Assembly: GCF_002127325.2 (NCBI RefSeq)
Contig: NC_035448.2
Location: 128,413,144 to 128,477,143 of the forward strand
DNA from: Helianthus annuus
Lineage: Eukaryota; Streptophyta; Magnoliopsida; Asterales; Asteraceae
Length of the DNA stretch: 64,000 nt
Direction of reading: 5' to 3'
Shown: in pieces, positions 24,804 through 36,211 of the stretch
Layout: every line of letters starts with the position of its first letter
Numbering within the stretch: the stretch's first letter is position 1
Notes under the pieces: model-generated
The model's database searches: none
The model's input: only the letters and a program-made list of their open reading frames with translations
Told to the model about the DNA's origin: nothing
Translations under genes and position numbers: made by a program

Positions 24804-25192
24804 TGTAGGATCGGTTTCGACACCTTACGATTGCGTAACGAACGTTCGACATGCGGAATCCGTGAACGTGCGTGACCGAACACACAATAACGTACACTAA
24901 TCGGTGATTCTATTTATGATGTGACGAATACAAGCTCCGTGAATCACGTTTTGCCACTTTCTCTCTCTAGTTTCTCTCTCTAAGCACCTAGCTCTCCAAG
25001 CTCTAATGTGGCAAAAGTTCTAAATCTAAACCCTAAGGCTCCTATTTATATGCACAAGATTATAAGGGATTTCCCCTTATTTACAATAATGCCACCTTGC
25101 CTATTGTTTACAAATTACAATATAAAGCCTATTTTACTTCTATTTCAGCTACGGTTCCGATTGACAAAGGCGATAGACATTCTGCACTAACA
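24804..25192 (-). repeat. TR-GAG 2 3' LTR (389 bp)
   Basis: The LTR starts TGTAGGATCGG and ends GCACTAACA. It retains TATAAATAG on the minus strand at 25042-25050, unlike the 5' LTR. Confidence 0.92.
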
Positions 25193-25203
25193 GACTCCCC
25201 CTT
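25193..25203 (-). other. TR-GAG 2 polypurine tract
   Basis: Minus-strand AAGGGGGAGTC abuts the 3' LTR, identical to TR-GAG 1. Confidence 0.78.
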
Positions 25204-27285
25204 GGATATTGCCGCAGTCAATCTGTAGTCAAACTCGTAGCAACTTGACTTTCTCTCTCTCTCTGAGTCTTCTTGAAGATTTGACGGTTTCAGCAACCAT
25301 AGACTCCCTCTTTCTCAAACAGAATCCCCGTGGATCTGTTTACGAGCTTCCGTTGCTCCCCCTCTCGCTTAGACTCTTTTTCTTCAGGCTCCCCCTTTCG
25401 TCAAGCTTTCGTGCTTTTGGGATCGACACCTGGATTTCCAGATACAAGCTCTTCCAGGAACGATACCTGGCTCCTTACACGCTTCCGTTTGCGTTGAGCT
25501 CGTCTTCAGACTCCCCCTTATACTCAGCTGTCGGGATCGTAGTCTGGCTTTCACCGTTTCACAAATTCAGGATCAATTCCTGGCTTTGTTCTGCATCTGC
25601 TCAGGATTTGAAACCTGGTTAACCTGCACATCCTCTACCTCAACATAAGTTTCACAAATTTATAACAGTTAGATTTAAGAAACTTACAGGTAGAAATCAT
25701 TAACTCATCAATCTGTATAGTTACATCAAGTTCAAATGAATGACCTTGATTAACTAAGCATACAACCTTTTAAACATTTGTATATGACATTCAAAGTTTG
25801 TAACATATTTTCCCAATCCTGTTCATCATGTTTAGCACTCGAATTTTGAATATCAGCTCTTCAATATCAGCTGTCGAAAATCTTTTTGATTTTTCAAAAA
25901 TTTTATGCTAAAACACTCCGAAAATCTTTTTGGATTTTTGTTTTTGAATGAAATACAGTAAACAAATATATACAGATAATATTTTTGTGAGTTTGTGTAA
26001 GAGGATCATATCAGTTCATGAGACAAATCACTAGCACCGTTAAGCTTTAATCATATTAAGTTCTAAACGATTCACATAGATTGACGATATAGTTATCCTC
26101 TTAAATTTTCACACAATTTTCAATCTATTCAGGATACGATTTAGATGTTTTAGGAACTTAACTCAATTCATGTGTCCCACCTCTTGAATATACTCCCGTA
26201 TCCAGAATCTCAATATTCAGTCTTACAGGTGAGTATACTGCAATGATATCTGTACATAATTTAGGGGTTAAATGCGAGAACTGAGGGATCTCAGGTCGAT
26301 ACTTCCGTATGCGCAGAGAGATATCAATTTCGACTTTGCAGTATGTCCCCTTTAGAGGATCTTTTCAGCTACAACAGATGATTATCAATTTTATTGTCTA
26401 ATCAGCTGAGGGCTTTATGCTATGTTTCAAGCATTTGAGGCAAAGTATTATCCAAGGACTAGGTCAGAACTTCCGTTCAGCAGAAGTCCCGGAATAATAC
26501 CCCAGACATCATTGAGTATAAAAACCTAGTATATCAGAATACGAGACCTTTCAAACGAGATTTCAGGGGTTACCTATATATCCAAGTAGTGTTCCCTACG
26601 AATTTCGCAAGTTTGAAATTTTAGGTTTATATCCCGAATAAATCTACTAAATGTGTGAAAACCTATCGACACATCATTAGTGAGACCGTTTATCACATTT
26701 GACATTTCATTTCTTTAGCATGCTGTGATAGTCCACTGATGTACTATCATTTCCTCTTTTCTCAACAAAACTCATTTTCGCTTTTTCAATGTTTTTGGTA
26801 TTTTCAAATTTTCTAATTTTTTTAAACTTTTCTCCCCCTAAAATCAAAATATGTTTCAATTTTGGTTTTCAAGGAACATTTGAAAACTGTACAAATAAAA
26901 TGACAAACTGATATCGAATCACTTCAATTCGCCATTCATTTGGCATAAACAATCAGAACTCCCCCTGACAACAAACTATTTTCCCATTTAAATTTCAAAA
27001 CACTTAAGTTTGTTTTAATCAAAATGGCTTTTCCGGAAAATTAGTTTTGTGTGTCATTTCACAAATTCGGGGTTCTTTCATCACATTGTTTTCCTTTAAT
27101 CACTTGACAGATTTAACAATTTCAATTTTAAATCTCAAACATCACTTGTAGAAAATCAAGTACAAATTAATGTCCCTGATTTACCACATGTAAGACGAAA
27201 AATCACCAGAGTGAAATTTCTCAAGAAATATGCCGATTCATGTTCCACGCTTACCAACCTGGGAACTCCGGCAAGTCAGGGTTTT
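25204..27285 (-). other. TR-GAG 2 non-coding 3' internal region
   Basis: This region aligns by eye with 972-3221 and again lacks pol domains. It contains one copy of the motif AGGTCGATACTTCCG near 26302. The plus-strand frame at 25209-25622 partly parallels the one at 1051-1356 but shifts frame in the middle, so coding is not supported. Confidence 0.55.
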
Positions 27286-29193
27286 TCATTTAAAAAGATC
27301 CACCCAAGCCTGACCAGCCTTGGGTTTGACGGTTTTTACCTCAACAAAAGGCTCTTCTGGTTTTTACACACCAGAATCATTGCCTGAGTGTGGCTTGTCT
27401 GACTTTGACCTGTCAGATTCATCGCCGACACTTTTCTTTTTCTCCTTTTTCTCTTTTGTCCTCAAATTTGTATCTGATGAAACCGTCTTGCTTGACTTTG
27501 CAATCGAGTGAATCGTTTCATCAGAACTTTTATTTGAACCAACTGGTGAACCCGAGGACAAAATCCTTTCCAGATATTCTCTGGCCTTCTTCCTCTTCTT
27601 TCGCAGTCTGTCTTTTTGCCCCTGAGAAAGTTTTACTTTTGTTTCCTGAACTTTAGGTTCTTGAACCTTCTGTTCTTTGGGCTTGACGTTGACTGGTTTC
27701 TTTACTATTCTCTGAGATTCAACCCTCGATCTTCCCATCGATCTCCTCGGGCAATCTCTGGCAATATGTCCTCTAATATGACATTCATAACACCTTCTCA
27801 TTTCAAATCTCTGACTTTGGCAGTTAACAGCAATGTGTCATTGATAGCCACAAGAGTAACACACTCTGTTATCATACCTCTCCTCTCTTTCATATCGTAC
27901 ACCATTTTCAGTAGAATGTAAAACAGTATTTTTAAACATTTCATTTAATTTCAAAAATGTTTTTCTTTTTTCTTCTTTTTCTTTTTCATCATCAGATTTG
28001 TCATCACAATCTCCAATTTTGACCTTGTCAAAATTTGTGACCTTGTCACTTATTGGAACAGAGTTGATTGGTTTTGGACAAGGAAAATTCAACCTGCCTG
28101 ATGAAGTCACAAAACCTTTCAACTTCTTTTCAAGTTCCTCAATCTTGATTCTTGAATTCTCAGCTTCATTTTCAAGCTGAGATATTCTTTCAAGATGAGA
28201 CTTGATTGATTTTTCATTTTCAATTTTAAGATTTTCAAGAACAGATTTTTCATTTTCCAAGACTTTTAACTATTCTTGAAATCTTGTTTCATTCTCTTTT
28301 AGATTTTTGTTTTCCAATTTTATCCAGAAATCTTCATCTTCTGAAGATTTTCTTTTACTTTCAAAATCTTTTTCATTTTCTTTCAAAATTTTATTTTCTG
28401 ATGATAAACTTTCAACAATCTTTAAAAGTTTGTCATTATCAGATCTCAATTTTTCACAGTTCAAGCGCAAACTCAAAATCTGATCTTCATCAGCCTTCTT
28501 CTCAATCTTCAGAGTATTGTTTTTCAATGTCAAACTCTTCACATCCTTCAAGAGTTTCACACTGTCTGCTTCTGATTTTTCGCATTTCAAGCAATTTTCA
28601 TTCATTTTACCACCTTCAGCTTCTTTCTTTGTTTCCATCATGTATGTACCTGCACAAAAAATTTTAACAAAATCAAGAGGATTCGAATTTTTATCAATAT
28701 AACAACCCCTCTTAATATCGTATCTCATATTCTTTTTTGCTGCAAGACACACATCAATTCGTTTTCTCATTTCAATGATTGCATTCAAATCTATCTTTCT
28801 TGATTCTTCTTTTATTTCATCCAATAACTTCCTTTTATCTGCATTTTCATGAAACTGATGATTTGTTATTGTATTGATGAAACTTCTTAAATCAAAACGT
28901 GATAGACTAGAATCCCGTTTTAGTCCATTCACAAATTTATCCCACTCCAAAGGTAAAGCATCAACAAATTTTAAAATTCGTTCATCTTTTGAATGATATA
29001 TCTTATGTTTTTCTAACTTGATGATTAATTCATAAAACCTTTCCTTCAACATCTCCATTGATTCATTCTCCATACACAAGAAATTTTCGTATCTTTTTAC
29101 ATAAACATTCTCACCATATTTCATCTCATACCAAGCTTCCTTAGTCTAGTTATTTAAATTTTCAAGATTAGTATTTTCCTTCTCATGAAACAT
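27286..29193 (-). pseudogene. Copia-type gag, TR-GAG 2 (four nonsense codons, internal deletion)
   Basis: One frame of 636 codons runs from the ATG at 29193 to the stop at 27286. It is interrupted by TAG near 29145 (Trp in TR-GAG 1), TAG at 28270-28272, TGA at 27838-27840 (Gly inside the first zinc knuckle, CYSCGYQ-stop), and TAA at 27364-27366 (Ser). The second knuckle, CYECHIRGHIARDC, is intact. Relative to TR-GAG 1 about 106 codons are missing between STE and NGVRY near 27910. Domain order is otherwise the same: capsid-like N part, long coiled coil, knuckles, basic Ser/Lys tail. Confidence 0.85.
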
Positions 29194-30185
29194 TTTGATC
29201 TCACTTTCTTTGTTAAGTGACTTGATTAAAGTTTTTATTTAAGTTCAAAGTCCACAGAATTTCAATGTCTTGATATTTGCACCTTGTAAAAACACTTCGA
29301 ATCTCCTGCAAACACACAAACAAATTATCAGTTTAAAAATATCAAACTCTCAAACAACTGAATCAGATTGTGATTGGGCCTTTATGGGTTAGTGGGTCGG
29401 TGTAAAAAGGGCTGGGATTGGGCCTTTGAATAAGTGGGGCGGTGTCTATTTATCAAATCAGTTTGTAGAGATAATTGTTTTATGCTTTAATTGGACCGAA
29501 AGTTCACCATGACAACATTTACAATTTCATAAGTGGGGCGGTACCTTGTAGGCCATAATCAAAACACACAAGCAGTCAACTTTAATTGATCTCAACTGTG
29601 ATTGGTTCTTTGGTGGGCGGTGAACATGGGTCTAACAATCAACCTGCCGACAACGATGACACAAAAGCGAACCATAATCGAACAATATGAGCGGACCTGA
29701 ATAACGTCCTATGAGCGAACCTTACAAGCTATGACATTATGAGCGAACCAATTGTGTTGATCTATGACCGAACCACTTCAAATATTTACCCTATGAACGA
29801 ACCTGAATTTTAACCGAATAAGCGAACCATCACACAACAAACCCTATGAGCGAATCTCTTAATTGACTAATAAGCGGACCAATCTCTATGAGCGGATCTG
29901 TACGAGCGGACATGTACGTTTGACGCGAAAACGAACCGAAAAACCTCGATTTCTCCTAAACGGCTAGGAGATTTGATCTGAAACTTGGTAGGGTTGCAAT
30001 TCAAGTATTTTCACACAACATGTTAGAAATTCAGACGAATCGGACCGTGAAATCACGTTCAATTTGATGAATTTCCGTAAAAACGTGAGAAATAGGTAGA
30101 AGATGAATAAATTGATGAAATTGGATCTGAATCGGCTGAAATCTGGTACGAAAACGATGTGTTTGATCAATCAATCGAGCTCCTA
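29194..30185 (-). other. TR-GAG 2 leader with GAGCGRACC direct repeats
   Basis: This non-coding leader is about 1 kb, half that of TR-GAG 1. Between about 29680 and 29925 the word ATGAGCGAACC, or a near variant, occurs ten or more times at irregular spacing. These are direct repeats, unlike the inverted repeats at the corresponding place in TR-GAG 1. The last 250 bp before the primer site are similar in both elements. Confidence 0.65.
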
Positions 30186-30197
30186 GCTCTGATACCA
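30186..30197 (-). other. TR-GAG 2 primer binding site (initiator Met tRNA)
   Basis: The minus strand reads TGGTATCAGAGC two bases from the 5' LTR. Confidence 0.82.
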
Positions 30198-30199
30198 CT

Positions 30200-30588
30200 T
30201 GTAGGATCGGTTTCGACACCTTACGATTGCGTAACGAACGTTCGACGTGCGGAATCCGTGAACGTGCGTGACCGAACACACAATAACGTACACTAATCGG
30301 TGATTCTATTTATGATGTGACGAATACAAGCTCCGTGAATCACGTTTTGCCACTTTCTCTCTCTAGTTTCTCTCTCTAAGCACCTAGCTCTCCAAGCTCT
30401 AATGTGGCAAAAGTTCTAAATCTAAACCCTAAGGCTCCTATTCATAGGCACAAGATTATAAGGGATTTCCCCTTATTTACAATAATGCTACCTTGCCTAT
30501 TGTTTACAAATTACAATATAAAGCCTATTTTACTTCTATTTCAGCTACGGTTCCGATTGACGAAGGCGATAGACATTCTGCACTAACA
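30200..30588 (-). repeat. TR-GAG 2 5' LTR (389 bp)
   Basis: Same length as the 3' LTR with five substitutions. It is followed by the target duplication GTTAC. Confidence 0.92.
30438..30447 (-). promoter_or_regulatory. Mutated LTR TATA box
   Basis: The minus strand reads CTATGAATAG where TR-GAG 1 and the sister LTR keep TATAAATA. The change sits in the promoter-bearing 5' LTR, so transcription of this copy may be weakened. Confidence 0.5.
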
Positions 30589-30799
30589 GTTACCAAATAA
30601 TCCTCTAAAATTGTGCCACCAATAATGATCCGTGGCCGCCGTCCTGCTATCCACAGATGCAAGGAAGTACCACCACAAAACACTATTAAACGTACTGATA
30701 TGAAAATTACCCGCCAAACACTCTTGGTAAAGAAACCACAATGTAACCAACCAACCAACCAACCAACCAGTCTTTTTAATCAACAAAAACAAAGCCAGT

Positions 30800-33429
30800 T
30801 GTCACACCCCAACCAATGGCGGAAACATCGGGATGAGACGAAGTGTGAAGATTGCTCGAGACATCATAACGCTAATAATTGTGACAAGTATTTAAATAAT
30901 CATTTCATTCCATTTCTAAAGGATCAATTACAAAGCTTTTGAAACAAATACAACAACCTGAATAATAAAATAATACAATATGAATACAATTCTTTTTTAG
31001 TGTGTATCTAAGCATCCTACTAAATTCCATGCATCGTCGACATCCACCTGTAACATGTTAAAATAAAGTCAATGCAAAAGCAAAGGCGAGTATACAAGTT
31101 TGGTACATACATAGCATAAGATAAAAGTGTGAACAATTCCTCATAGCAAGCATGCGATTCAAGATAAACATGAAATATGGCATGTGTCTAACATATCAAA
31201 CCAAGAAAACGCAACTTGCTCATGACATAACCAAAGTTTCAGTAGAGGCGGGTCGTTAATCCTATAGCGCTACATATGTCAAGGTTTGGCTCGTACGAAG
31301 TTAATGATAAGTTCAACACATAAGAATCACCCAAATTTAAAGTATCAAGCCATCACATATACAAGCATGTTATAGGAATGTTCATGTGTTTAAACGAAAG
31401 TTCATGTGTAAGTTTCAATAGGTAAACATGTTACACCCCAAAAGTGGTAAAAGTAAAAAGGGGAAAAATACGAGTATACTCACAAAATTCGCTAAGTCTT
31501 CCGATTATCCAAGTGTTGATGAGTGTATGAGTTTAGGAGGATAGAACACCGAGGTCACCCTATAAGGGCAAACGGTGGTGCATGAGTGAACGAAATTTCG
31601 ACAGATGATTAGAAGGGGAATTTAAAGTATAACTTGTCGGTGAATAAGTATATATATACGTATACTAGGTTAGAACCCCGTGTATTACACGAGTTGAGTA
31701 AATGAAATTTTATATACCAAATAATAAAATGAAGGAAAAAGTATATATTTTTAAAAAAAACTCGTATATTACACGAGTGGCATAAAATGAAATTTTGTAT
31801 AGTAAAAAAAATAATGAATAAATAAAAATGAATAAAAAATGTTATATATTTAAAAAAAACTCGTTTATATTTATAAACTTCCTTTGAGTCCCGATACGTT
31901 TCCGTTAGTGTTTTGGCTAAAAAAAGATAAATATATTTTACGAAAATCGGGCAGAGTTTCCTCTATTTTTGGACGATCCCGACAACTAAAGTATCGATAT
32001 ATTTTTCCAAAACGCAATAATCTCAATAACATACTCAACGTACGAATACTTTTGTTAAGTTGACGAATATTTATAGAATATGTATAAACTATATATGACG
32101 GTTCAAGCATGGTTAATAAATAATTAATATGGGAAACGATATAAACGAAACTTGCTTTATTTAACAGTTTACCGAGTTTCCCGTTAAAGTTGACCGAGTT
32201 GACTGGCAGTTGACCAGAATTGACCGAGTTGACTGCTGTTGACTGAATCGAAACAATCTGAACTGGAGCCGGAACGAACCAAACAACCCAAACTCGCGAC
32301 TGACCCGGACCAACTGACTCGTGCCGTGAGACCCGACCCGAACCGAGACCTGAACCAAACAACACCACCACTGCTGCCGCTGTAACGGAGCCGCTGTCGC
32401 CGCTGAACCGAAGCCAAAGTCCTCGAAATTAAAACATCGAACCAAAGAATCAAATGAACGAAACCTGAATCGAATGGAACCATCTAACCTGAGTCGGTTG
32501 TGATGTGAAACCCGAACCGGAGCCGGAGCCAAACAGGCAACACCGGAGCCCGATCTCGAGACCTGTGCTGCCGGACTCGAAGTCCCTGCCGTCGCCGGAG
32601 GAGCGGCTGCGCTAGAACCGCCGCACCCCTACCCCACTTCCATCACCACCACGTTCAACACCACTGACCCGTCTTTCTTTCTGCCGCTCCACCCCAACAA
32701 CACCAATAATAATCACCGCCACACCGCGTATGCGACTGCTGCCGCTGCGCTCTGCACCGTGTGCCACCACCAGATGGTGGTGGTGGTCGGCCGGTCGTGT
32801 AACAGAGAGGGGGAGGGAAGGCGAGAGTGATAGAGGAGCATATTTGGGGTCTGGTGTTTGATGTAGGGTCTCTACTAGAAGATGAAGGGGGTAACTCTCA
32901 TAGTTTTGTTTGTGTGTGTTGACTGCTCCTGAAAATCGAGAGAGAGAAGGGTAAGGAGGGGAGTGTATAATGTGCGGCCAACCAAATGAAGAGTTTTTAG
33001 GGTTTACACTTCTTAGTTATACATGATTCTTTTATTTTTAAAGCATTACACTTTTAGCAAATAGTGCAATTAGTCCTTGTAAGTTTAATAATTCAGGAAT
33101 TTACATATAATCCCTTTACCTTAACTAAGTTATGTTACATGTTAAAAGAACTACTCTTTACAATTAAATTAACTGGGTTAGTTTATATCTTTTCTAACTT
33201 TAAGGTTTAACGAGACTAGCTAAGATTATTATAAAATAAATTTTTAAATAGCAAGGTCAATTAATTAAACCATAAATAAATAACCATTTCTATAACGGAT
33301 TAGATTAAAGATGAAGATTCTTCGACGTTTATAACAAAACGACCAATACAAGGATGCAAGGTTTCCAAAAATAGGAATACGAACAATGGTTTCTAAATAT
33401 GAAAAATTATGAAAACGCGGGGCGTTACA
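30800..33429. mobile_element. Solo LTR, gypsy-like (2.63 kb)
   Basis: The sequence runs from TGTCACACCCC to GGGGCGTTACA, near-complementary TG...CA ends. A perfect 5-bp target duplication CCAGT lies at 30795-30799 and 33430-33434. No internal region or second LTR is present, so the element was reduced by LTR-LTR recombination. Frames inside (31871-32532) are low-complexity shadows. It carries a Helitron-tail relic at 31665. The end style resembles chromovirus LTRs of Asteraceae (inference). Confidence 0.82.
31665..31860 (-). mobile_element. Helitron 3' tail relic inside the solo LTR
   Basis: Minus-strand CTAG terminus at 31665-31668 is preceded by the hairpin CTCGTGT-AA-TACACGGGG (about 31674-31691). 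A second palindromic copy CTCGTGTAATATACGAG lies near 31770, and the 80 bp after each are similar. The 5' end was not found, so this may be a very short non-autonomous element or a truncated one. Confidence 0.5.
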
Positions 33430-33725
33430 CCAGTGTTGCGGATGCCAATAAGATGGCTACAATGGGCCACACCACCATCATGTGTATAGCCACTAATGCT
33501 TCTGCAACTGCCACTGATGTAGCAATAAACCGAACGGAATAATAAAATGAGTCTGTACCCATCCCTAAAATGATGAAAGTAGGAAGAGCACTATTAAGAT
33601 GCACAAGAATTAACTGGACAACATGACGCTTCACCGCATTTCTAAGTTTGTAACCCTTAGTGAGTAAATGGTACCAACTACCAAGTGACACTATTGCTCG
33701 TTTGCCAACTGCTTAAGGTCTTAAG

Positions 33726-34234
33726 TAGGAGTGCTGAACGGGTTGTGTTGGCGGTTTGGCGGGTTCAACCCGACCCAAACCCGGAAATTTTACACGAACC
33801 CGAACCCGAAAATCGTATCATACATAAGAACCCGAACATGACCTGAATTTTTGTGGGTTGACCTGAACACAACCCATTCAACCCGAATTTTTGTTTCTGA
33901 AATTAATATATATTAAAATTAAGATTTACTTAAAAAACAGAAATGTAAACCAAAAAAAACATATTAAATTATAAAATCTTATGCTAATTTCTCTTTTTAA
34001 GTTGTAATTAAGGCACAAAACACACACCCCATTTATTTTATGACAAAATAAAATATAATATAAATGTGTTAAACGGGTCAACCCGCCAACCTGATAGGGT
34101 TGACCCGAACCCGTAAAGGGTTCACGGGTTCAGCATGAAACTGACCCAAACCCATCTAGACTAAACCTATACCAGCGAATTTCGTGTTAGGTTCGTGTCA
34201 TGTTTTCGGGTCGTGTCCGAAATTCACACCCTCG
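33726..34234. mobile_element. hAT-like MITE (509 bp)
   Basis: The body is built of AACCCG / CGGGTT words. It starts TAGGAGTGCTGAACGGG and ends ATTCACACCCTCG. The 8-bp flanks GTCTTAAG (33718-33725) and GTCTTGAG (34235-34242) differ at one base. A second, left-truncated copy of its right end (35250-35645), followed by GTCTTAAG, belongs to the duplication below. Confidence 0.65.
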
Positions 34235-36205
34235 GTCTTGAGTAATTGGTTTTACATGATGATATCCGTTTCTAAGTTGGTTTTATCAGTGTATACTAAT
34301 ATCCGTTTCGAACAAACTAATATGATCTTATAAGGTGCTAGTTACCACTTTAGATATTATTATAACTCCCAAATTGTGAAACCAAACCGAAACCAAACCG
34401 TTAGTAACGGTTCAGTTTGGTTTCAAATTGTAAAAGTTCGATTTTGGTATTCGAAGATCAAAAACCGTTACTAACAGTTTAGCAAACGGTTTGACATAAA
34501 AATCGTCCAAACCGTACCATAAACACCCCTACCTCCAGCTACTACATTGAGAATAACCATCTGACCTATCTTTAGCATCTAAATTGAGAGAACTGATGTT
34601 TCTTAACCAAATAAAAAAAATTTCGATCGATATTAATCAAGGCTCTGCATTATTTTCAGTTTTTATTCTACAAAGTAACATAAGTCTAGATGATGACAAT
34701 GATCAACCTAAAAATAACACTGACATTAAACCTAGGATTGACACCCAATATTGTAGACTTAATGTGTATTCATCTATGTGAGATGCATATGTTAGAAATG
34801 AGATGGTAACCATTTGATTACAGAATACTACCTTTCAACTTTGAACGAAATTGGACGCGTGCTGAAGTTGTACGCAGTATGTGTGTCTGCTTGGAAGAGA
34901 ACAACAACATCGCCTAAGCAACCCTATTACATTAAAAAATCACTCAAGTAAACCTATCATGCGTACAAAAATCAACAACAAACGTACAACAGTTAATGCA
35001 CAAATGTACAACAGAAAAGATCAGTTCTCAAGAACTAAATTACTTCTAGGATCAAAAAAGAGGATATATTACAATACAATAACTAACCGCGTCATTGTCC
35101 TTAGTTTGTAAAATAGCAACAACATATAAGCATTTCTCGATATCTTCGCCTGGTAAGCGGAAAGCAAAGATGTAAATCGTGAGGGTTAGATGCAAGAGGA
35201 AGTGAGATAATAATGTGGAATCAAGCACATATACCACTCTTCCTTTCATTGTCATACACGACCCGTTCAACCCGATTTTTTTTTCTGAAATAAAATATTA
35301 AAATTAAGATTTACTTAAAAAACACAAATGTAAATAACAAAATCATATTAAATTATAAAATATTATGCTAATTTTTCTTTTTAGGTTGTTATTTATGGCA
35401 TAAAATACACACCCCATTTATTTTACGACATAAAAGAAGTTGTAAAAAAATAAAATATAATATAAATGTGTTAAACGGGTCAACCCGCCAACCTAATCGG
35501 GTTGACCCGAACCCGACCCGTTAACCTAAACGGGTCCGCGGGTTCAATATGAAACTGACACGAACCCATCTAGACTAAACAACCCGTGAATTTCGTGTTT
35601 GGTTCGTGTCGAATTTTCGGGTCGTGTCAGAAATTCACACCCTTAGTCTTAAGTAATTGGTTTTACATGATGATCTTGGTCAAAATGATGTTCTAAGTTG
35701 GTTTTAACAGTGTATACTAATATCTGTTTCGAACAAACTAATATGATCTTATAAGGTGCTTGTTACCACTTTAGTTATTATAATAACTTCCAAATCGTGA
35801 AGCCAAACCGAAACCAAACCGTTAGTAACGGTTCAGTTTGGTTTCAAATTGTAAAAGTTCAATTTCGGTTTTCAAATATCAAATACCGTTACTAACGGTT
35901 TAGCTCACGGTTTGACATAAAAATCATCCAAACCTTACCATAAACAGTTAAACACCCCCACCTCCAGCTACTACATTGAGAATAACCATTTGACCTGTTT
36001 TGAACATCTAAAGTGAGAGAATTGATGTTTGTGAACCAAATAAAAATTGTTTCTATCGATATTAATCAAGGCTCTGCATTATTTTCATTTTTTATTCTAC
36101 AAAGTAACATAGGTCTAGATGATGACAGTGATCAACCTAAAAATAACACTCACATTAAACCTAGGATTGACACCCAATATTGTAGACTTAATGTGTATTA
36201 ATCTA
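33820..36205 (+). repeat. Segmental duplication, two copies about 1.42 kb apart
   Basis: Positions 33850-34780 and 35255-36200 align throughout: MITE right half, TAATTGGTTTTACATGATGA, an AACCGTTAGTAACGGTT palindrome region, and a small frame ending RIDTQYCRLNVY present in both. Identity is roughly 90% by eye with small indels. The sequence between (34790-35250) is unique and shows no firm gene. Confidence 0.75.
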
Positions 36206-36211
36206 TCTTAC

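Larger units (their letters stand above)
24804..30588 (-). mobile_element. TR-GAG 2: gag-only copia-type LTR retrotransposon (5.79 kb)
   Basis: LTRs of 389 bp lie at 24804-25192 and 30200-30588. They differ at five positions (about 98.7% identical), so the insertion is recent. The target duplication GTTAC is perfect (24799-24803, 30589-30593). The layout is the same as TR-GAG 1: primer site, leader, gag, non-coding 3' region, polypurine tract. Gag carries four nonsense codons and an internal deletion relative to TR-GAG 1. It landed within two codons of the end of the exon annotated at 30594-33703. Confidence 0.92.
30594..33703 (-). pseudogene. Terminal exon of an unidentified membrane protein, split by a solo LTR and cut by TR-GAG 2
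   Basis: Two minus-strand frames, 33703-33435 and 30794-30594, join in frame if the solo LTR (30800-33429) and one copy of its target duplication are removed: ...LLASATL continues into ALFLLIKK. The upstream part has AVGKRAIVSLGSWYHLL, KRHVVQLILVHLNS and two hydrophobic spans; the downstream part adds WLVGWLVTLWFLYQ and ends RGLFGN. Removing TR-GAG 2 as well supplies Leu and a TGA stop from the sequence left of 24803. About 165 residues result, with at least three likely membrane spans. I do not recognise the family. It may be a gene fragment captured by Helitron 2. Confidence 0.5.

Noticed and set aside
1051..25622. Paired plus-strand frames at 1051-1356 and 25209-25622, opposite the TR-GAG 3' regions
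   Set aside because: They are similar because the elements are related, but the frame shifts in the middle between copies, so protein-level conservation is not supported.
31871..32532. Three overlapping minus-strand frames (Val/Gly/Ser-rich) in the solo LTR
   Set aside because: Repeats of GTTGACTG and Arg/Ser low complexity inside a non-coding LTR.
34584..36201. Two similar 62-65-codon frames (RELMF...QYCRLNVY)
   Set aside because: They lie in a recent segmental duplication; similarity needs no selection on a protein, and no splice or domain evidence is present.
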